DNA from: Thermoplasmata archaeon
GTDB taxonomy: Archaea > Thermoplasmatota > Thermoplasmata > Thermoplasmatales > Thermoplasmataceae
DNA length: 9,601 bases
Reading direction: 5' to 3'
Assembly: GCA_021826765.1 (NCBI GenBank)
Contig: JAKAYK010000033.1
Span: forward strand, 1-9,601
Shown here piece by piece: positions 7,177-9,601 of this stretch. A program made the position numbers and the translations under genes. Below the pieces are notes generated by a model that saw nothing but the letters and a program-made list of their open reading frames with translations, was not told where the DNA came from and did not search any database. Within the stretch, counting starts at the first letter, position 1. Each line of letters begins with the position of its first letter.

Positions 7177-8187
7177 CTATTCACTCCTCACGTTGAAAAG
7201 TATTCCGTCAAGGACAAACATATCACATTCCTCTCCACTGTATTCACCCTTCACTGTTATCTGTGAAAAATTATTCTTATCCATCATGGTTGTTTCACCA
7301 TTCTGCCTGGATATGATGACATATCTTCTCTTCTCTGCAATCTCTCCTGTTGCATGGATCCTGGAAAAATCAATGCTTTTCTTGTTTATGAAAACCTCTT
7401 TCTCCTTCTCGACGTCAATCAGGTAGAGGCCGCCTGACTGCCTTCCCTGATAGATGTATTTTCTACCGTTGATGAAGAGCACTGAACCCGGTTTATAATC
7501 CAGTATCCTGACCAGGTATGTGAACCTGAAGAACTGTTTTCCATCCCTTACTCCTGCAAGTGTGTTTGAGATCACAACAGTGCAGATATCCTTTGACTTC
7601 ACGCTCTTTGCAAAGGCATCCCCATCTTTCCGCTTTCCGAGGTATATATCAATGCCATCCTTCACATTCTCTATTTTGGAAATGAAGGATTCATGATCAG
7701 TCTTCCTGTTGTTCTCCACAAAATTCACCAGTTCCTGGCCAAGGGCAGTCATTCTGTCTGTAATCTCCCCGATCATCCCCCTTATCTGAACTTTTGCTTC
7801 AAAATATGAGCCTGTTATTTTATTACAGGTAGGACAGCTGATCTTATCTTCACTGTATGGGAGGGTGTAGGAGAATTCTCTTATGTCTCCATCCATAGAT
7901 GCTGTTATTTTCAGTTCTATGAAGTCCCTTCTATGATTTGTTTCGATGAATTCGCCACCTGTGATTTTAAATGGCTCGTTTATTGAAAAAGTTTCAATCG
8001 CCTTCTTCTCCCAGTGTTTCCTTCCATGATTGTGAGACCATGAATTTCCAACCCGCACGGCACCACATTTTGGGCAGGAGACATGGGAGAGGGAACCTGG
8101 CCTTGAAATTTCCGCAGATTCCCATGTACAATCAGTACAAAGCCCCTTATGTATCGCTTCCTTCTTTCCGCATTTTACACATATCAT
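7177..8187 (-). CDS. nmd3: NMD3 family ribosome-maturation protein
   Basis: 336 residues that match archaeal homologues of eukaryotic Nmd3. The N-terminus has four CxxC pairs: Cys3/6, Cys17/20 (MICVKCGKKEAIHKGLCTDC), Cys38/41 in SCPKCGAV and Cys118/121 in SCPTCNKITG. These should hold two zinc ions. The next segment, GSYFEAKVQIRG, is the characteristic family signature, and a mixed alpha/beta C-terminal half follows. In eukaryotes Nmd3 binds the 60S subunit and serves as export adaptor. Archaea have no nucleus, so a role in late large-subunit assembly or quality control is inferred; little direct work exists on the archaeal protein. The gene starts four bases after the stop of the acyl-CoA dehydrogenase and abuts arginine deiminase, so all three are probably one transcript. 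The grouping with two catabolic enzymes has no evident functional reason. Confidence 0.85.
   Translation of the reverse strand: MICVKCGKKEAIHKGLCTDCTWESAEISRPGSLSHVSCPKCGAVRVGNSWSHNHGRKHWEKKAIETFSINEPFKITGGEFIETNHRRDFIELKITASMDGDIREFSYTLPYSEDKISCPTCNKITGSYFEAKVQIRGMIGEITDRMTALGQELVNFVENNRKTDHESFISKIENVKDGIDIYLGKRKDGDAFAKSVKSKDICTVVISNTLAGVRDGKQFFRFTYLVRILDYKPGSVLFINGRKYIYQGRQSGGLYLIDVEKEKEVFINKKSIDFSRIHATGEIAEKRRYVIISRQNGETTMMDKNNFSQITVKGEYSGEECDMFVLDGILFNVRSE
7183..7189 (-). promoter_or_regulatory. Shine-Dalgarno of arginine deiminase inside the upstream gene
   Basis: The minus strand reads GAGGAGT about seven bases before the ATG at 7176. It is embedded in the last codons of the NMD3-like gene, which supports the chosen start and operon translation. 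Confidence 0.65.
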
Positions 8188-8191
8188 GGTA

Positions 8192-9340
8192 TCAATCTAG
8201 TCCCTTTCCATAGAGAAAGTCTTTGATAAGGGAATGGGCTATAAGTTTTTTTCTTATTTCAGTCGTTCCTGCTCCGATCTGCCCCAGTATGGCATCCCTG
8301 AGCATTCTCTCTATGCCTGTATCTTTCATGTAGCCGTTTGCCCCATTGATCTGTATGGCCTCACGGCATATTTTCTCGCAGATCTGTGCAGAATAGAGGA
8401 TGGATGCTGCAGGTGCTTTTGGATCCATCTTGTCATCCTCAAGCTTTTTCAGGGCATCATATGCAAGAAGTCTTGAAGCGGTGTATTCTGTATACATGGT
8501 CGCAAGCTTGTCCTGTATCATCTCAAATTCATGCAGAGATTTGCCAAACTGTTTTCTCTCATGAGAGTATTTTATGGATTCTTCAAGGGCCCTCTTTGCA
8601 AGTCCGGTGAATATGAATGAGAGAATGACTCTTTCGGAGTTCAACCCACTCATGATTATATCTTTCCCGTGGTTTTCTTCCCCTACTATCCTTGAGGGAT
8701 CAATCTTCACACTGTCATAATATACTTCACCTGTTGGAGAGCCCCTCATGCCCATCTTGTTGAATTTCTTCCCCCTGGAAAAACCCTCATCTGTTGACAG
8801 GACTACAAATGCGGTGTGGGAATCTCCTGTTCTTGCATAGGTCAGGAACAGATCTGAATATGGAGCATTGGTGATGTAGGTCTTCGATCCGTTGAGTATG
8901 AATTTATCCCCTTTCCTCTCTGCTTTCGTTTTCATGTTCAAGGCATCTGATCCTGAGGAAGGTTCTGTGAGGCAGAGTGAACCAATCCATTTCCCTGAGG
9001 ATAGTTTTGGCACATATTCCTCTCTCTGTTCCTTTGATCCATTCCTGTAGATATTGTCAAGCGTGAGGTTGCTGTGGGCCCCATACGAGAGCGCAAGTGA
9101 TGCAGACGAATATCCCAATTCCTCTTCAATTATGGCCTGTCCCATGTACCCAAGTCCTGAGCCCCCGTATTCCTCAGGGATTGTTATTCCGAGATAACCC
9201 ATTTCTCCCATTTTCCTGAAGACTTCTTCCGGGAAATAGTCATCAGAATCCATCTTCATGGCAACAGGTTCAACTTCCCTGATTACGAATTCTCTGACAT
9301 TTTTTCTCAATTCATTATAAATTTCCTGATCATGGTTCAT
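8192..9340 (-). CDS. Acyl-CoA dehydrogenase, isovaleryl-CoA dehydrogenase type
   Basis: An FAD flavoenzyme that introduces an alpha-beta double bond into an acyl-CoA and passes electrons to an electron-transfer protein. At 382 residues it is full length. Landmarks are GITIPEEYGGSG (51-62), the flavin-contacting CLTEPSSGSDA (123-133), the middle-domain KTYITNAP (153-160) and the C-terminal ERKQFGKSLHEFEMIQDKLA (261-280). The place that holds the catalytic Glu in most acyl-CoA dehydrogenases reads GAGTTEIRK (356-364), without Glu. A Glu is instead present in SGLNSERVIL (Glu236). This swap is known from isovaleryl-CoA dehydrogenase, and YGAHSNLTLDNIYRNGS also resembles that group. Oxidation of isovaleryl-CoA from leucine, or of another branched acyl-CoA, is therefore likely. 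No ETF or carboxylase genes are near. The start is supported by GGTGAGGG just upstream and by a promoter at 9382-9391. Confidence 0.93.
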   Translation of the reverse strand: MNHDQEIYNELRKNVREFVIREVEPVAMKMDSDDYFPEEVFRKMGEMGYLGITIPEEYGGSGLGYMGQAIIEEELGYSSASLALSYGAHSNLTLDNIYRNGSKEQREEYVPKLSSGKWIGSLCLTEPSSGSDALNMKTKAERKGDKFILNGSKTYITNAPYSDLFLTYARTGDSHTAFVVLSTDEGFSRGKKFNKMGMRGSPTGEVYYDSVKIDPSRIVGEENHGKDIIMSGLNSERVILSFIFTGLAKRALEESIKYSHERKQFGKSLHEFEMIQDKLATMYTEYTASRLLAYDALKKLEDDKMDPKAPAASILYSAQICEKICREAIQINGANGYMKDTGIERMLRDAILGQIGAGTTEIRKKLIAHSLIKDFLYGKGLD

Positions 9341-9362
9341 ATTCCCTCACCCTAACAACATT

Positions 9363-9381
9363 AAAAGAGTTTGACTCTCTT
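9363..9381. promoter_or_regulatory. Dyad next to the TATA box, possible operator
   Basis: AAAAGAGT-TTG-ACTCTCTT pairs in seven of eight positions around a three-base spacer. It directly adjoins the TATA box at 9382-9391 on its downstream side, covering roughly -3 to -21 of the predicted start. That is where archaeal winged-helix or Lrp-type repressors often block polymerase. Binding by a regulator is inferred. Confidence 0.4.
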
Positions 9382-9394
9382 GATATACTTTACC
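9382..9394 (-). promoter_or_regulatory. TATA box of the acyl-CoA dehydrogenase - nmd3 - arcA operon
   Basis: The minus strand reads GGTAAAGTATATC. Transcription would begin near 9360, giving a leader of about 20 bases that contains GGGTGAGGG as ribosome binding site before the ATG at 9340. It is the only convincing promoter upstream of the three tightly packed genes. Confidence 0.55.
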
Positions 9395-9517
9395 GATATC
9401 ACAACATAAATTCTGTGATTCAACTTAAACTCAGAACTCATTCATGGAACAATTGAACTATTTTTCGGTAATAACTGCAAGATTCTTATACAACTATGTT
9501 TTCTAAATATATTGAAC

Positions 9518-9601
9518 ATGACAAGAGAGATAAGGATAATCAATGGGAAACAGTACGCATACGAGCTATCAATGGTCTGGTTCTTTCCATTTCAAGTGTG
9601 G
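9518..9601 (+). CDS. N-terminal part of an unidentified protein, possibly a transposase (partial)
   Basis: An open frame starts at ATG 9518 and runs 28 codons to the window end: MTREIRIINGKQYAYELSMV, then WFFPFQVW. A TTCTTATAC box around 9484-9492 lies about 30 bases upstream, so transcription could begin almost on the ATG. The INGKQYAYELSMVW pattern resembles the first strand of DDE transposases common in Thermoplasmatales, where a similar short segment is followed by a Lys-rich stretch. Here the Lys-rich part is absent and FFPFQVW follows, so the match is weak; it could be a different gene, or a diverged or damaged element. The gene is divergent from the acyl-CoA dehydrogenase. The intergenic stretch 9392-9517 shows nothing else I can name. 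Confidence 0.35.
   Translation, partial: MTREIRIINGKQYAYELSMVWFFPFQVW

Noticed and set aside
1..9601. Search by eye for CRISPR repeats, tRNA or rRNA genes, toxin-antitoxin pairs and defence genes
   Set aside because: No regularly spaced repeats, no cloverleaf-like sequence and no gene of such families were seen. The window is almost fully occupied by recognised metabolic and surface genes.

Overview
The window looks like chromosomal DNA of a thermoacidophilic, peptide-degrading archaeon, most likely a member of the Thermoplasmatales (Cuniculiplasma, Ferroplasma or Picrophilus-like). The archaeal signs are an NMD3-type zinc protein, a pilin with the archaeal AVSPII-type N-terminal segment, TATA/BRE-like promoters about 25 bases before the first genes of transcripts (little or no leader), Shine-Dalgarno motifs mainly at internal operon genes, and heavy AGG/AGA/ATA codon use. 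The lineage within the archaea is inference; no marker gene settles it.

Layout. (1) Positions 1-2774, minus strand: a three-gene tyrosine-degradation operon. 4-hydroxyphenylpyruvate dioxygenase comes first, then a fumarylacetoacetate hydrolase family protein, then homogentisate 1,2-dioxygenase, which runs off the window edge. Together they would turn 4-hydroxyphenylpyruvate into homogentisate, then maleylacetoacetate, and finally (after isomerisation, or directly) fumarate or maleate plus acetoacetate. No maleylacetoacetate isomerase is present here. (2) 2775-2988: a divergent promoter region, with one doubtful small frame. (3) 2989-3444, plus strand: a small archaeal type IV pilin-like protein. 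(4) 3451-5781, minus strand: a large polytopic membrane protein of unknown function with a heavily sequon-decorated external domain. It is convergent with the pilin and separated from it by six bases. (5) 5914-9340, minus strand: a tight operon of an isovaleryl-CoA-type acyl-CoA dehydrogenase, an NMD3-like 60S/50S maturation factor homologue and arginine deiminase. Its promoter carries a dyad next to the TATA box. (6) 9518-9601, plus strand: the first 28 codons of an unidentified gene, possibly a transposase.

Taken together, the metabolic genes point to growth on amino acids: aromatic (tyrosine/phenylalanine), branched-chain (leucine, via isovaleryl-CoA) and arginine. The two surface genes suit a cell that has a glycosylated envelope and pili. 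Most of the window is ordinary, compactly packed archaeal chromosome. The least explained elements are the 776-residue membrane protein, the placing of a ribosome-maturation gene between two catabolic genes, and the operator-like dyad. I found no CRISPR array, tRNA, rRNA or complete mobile element.
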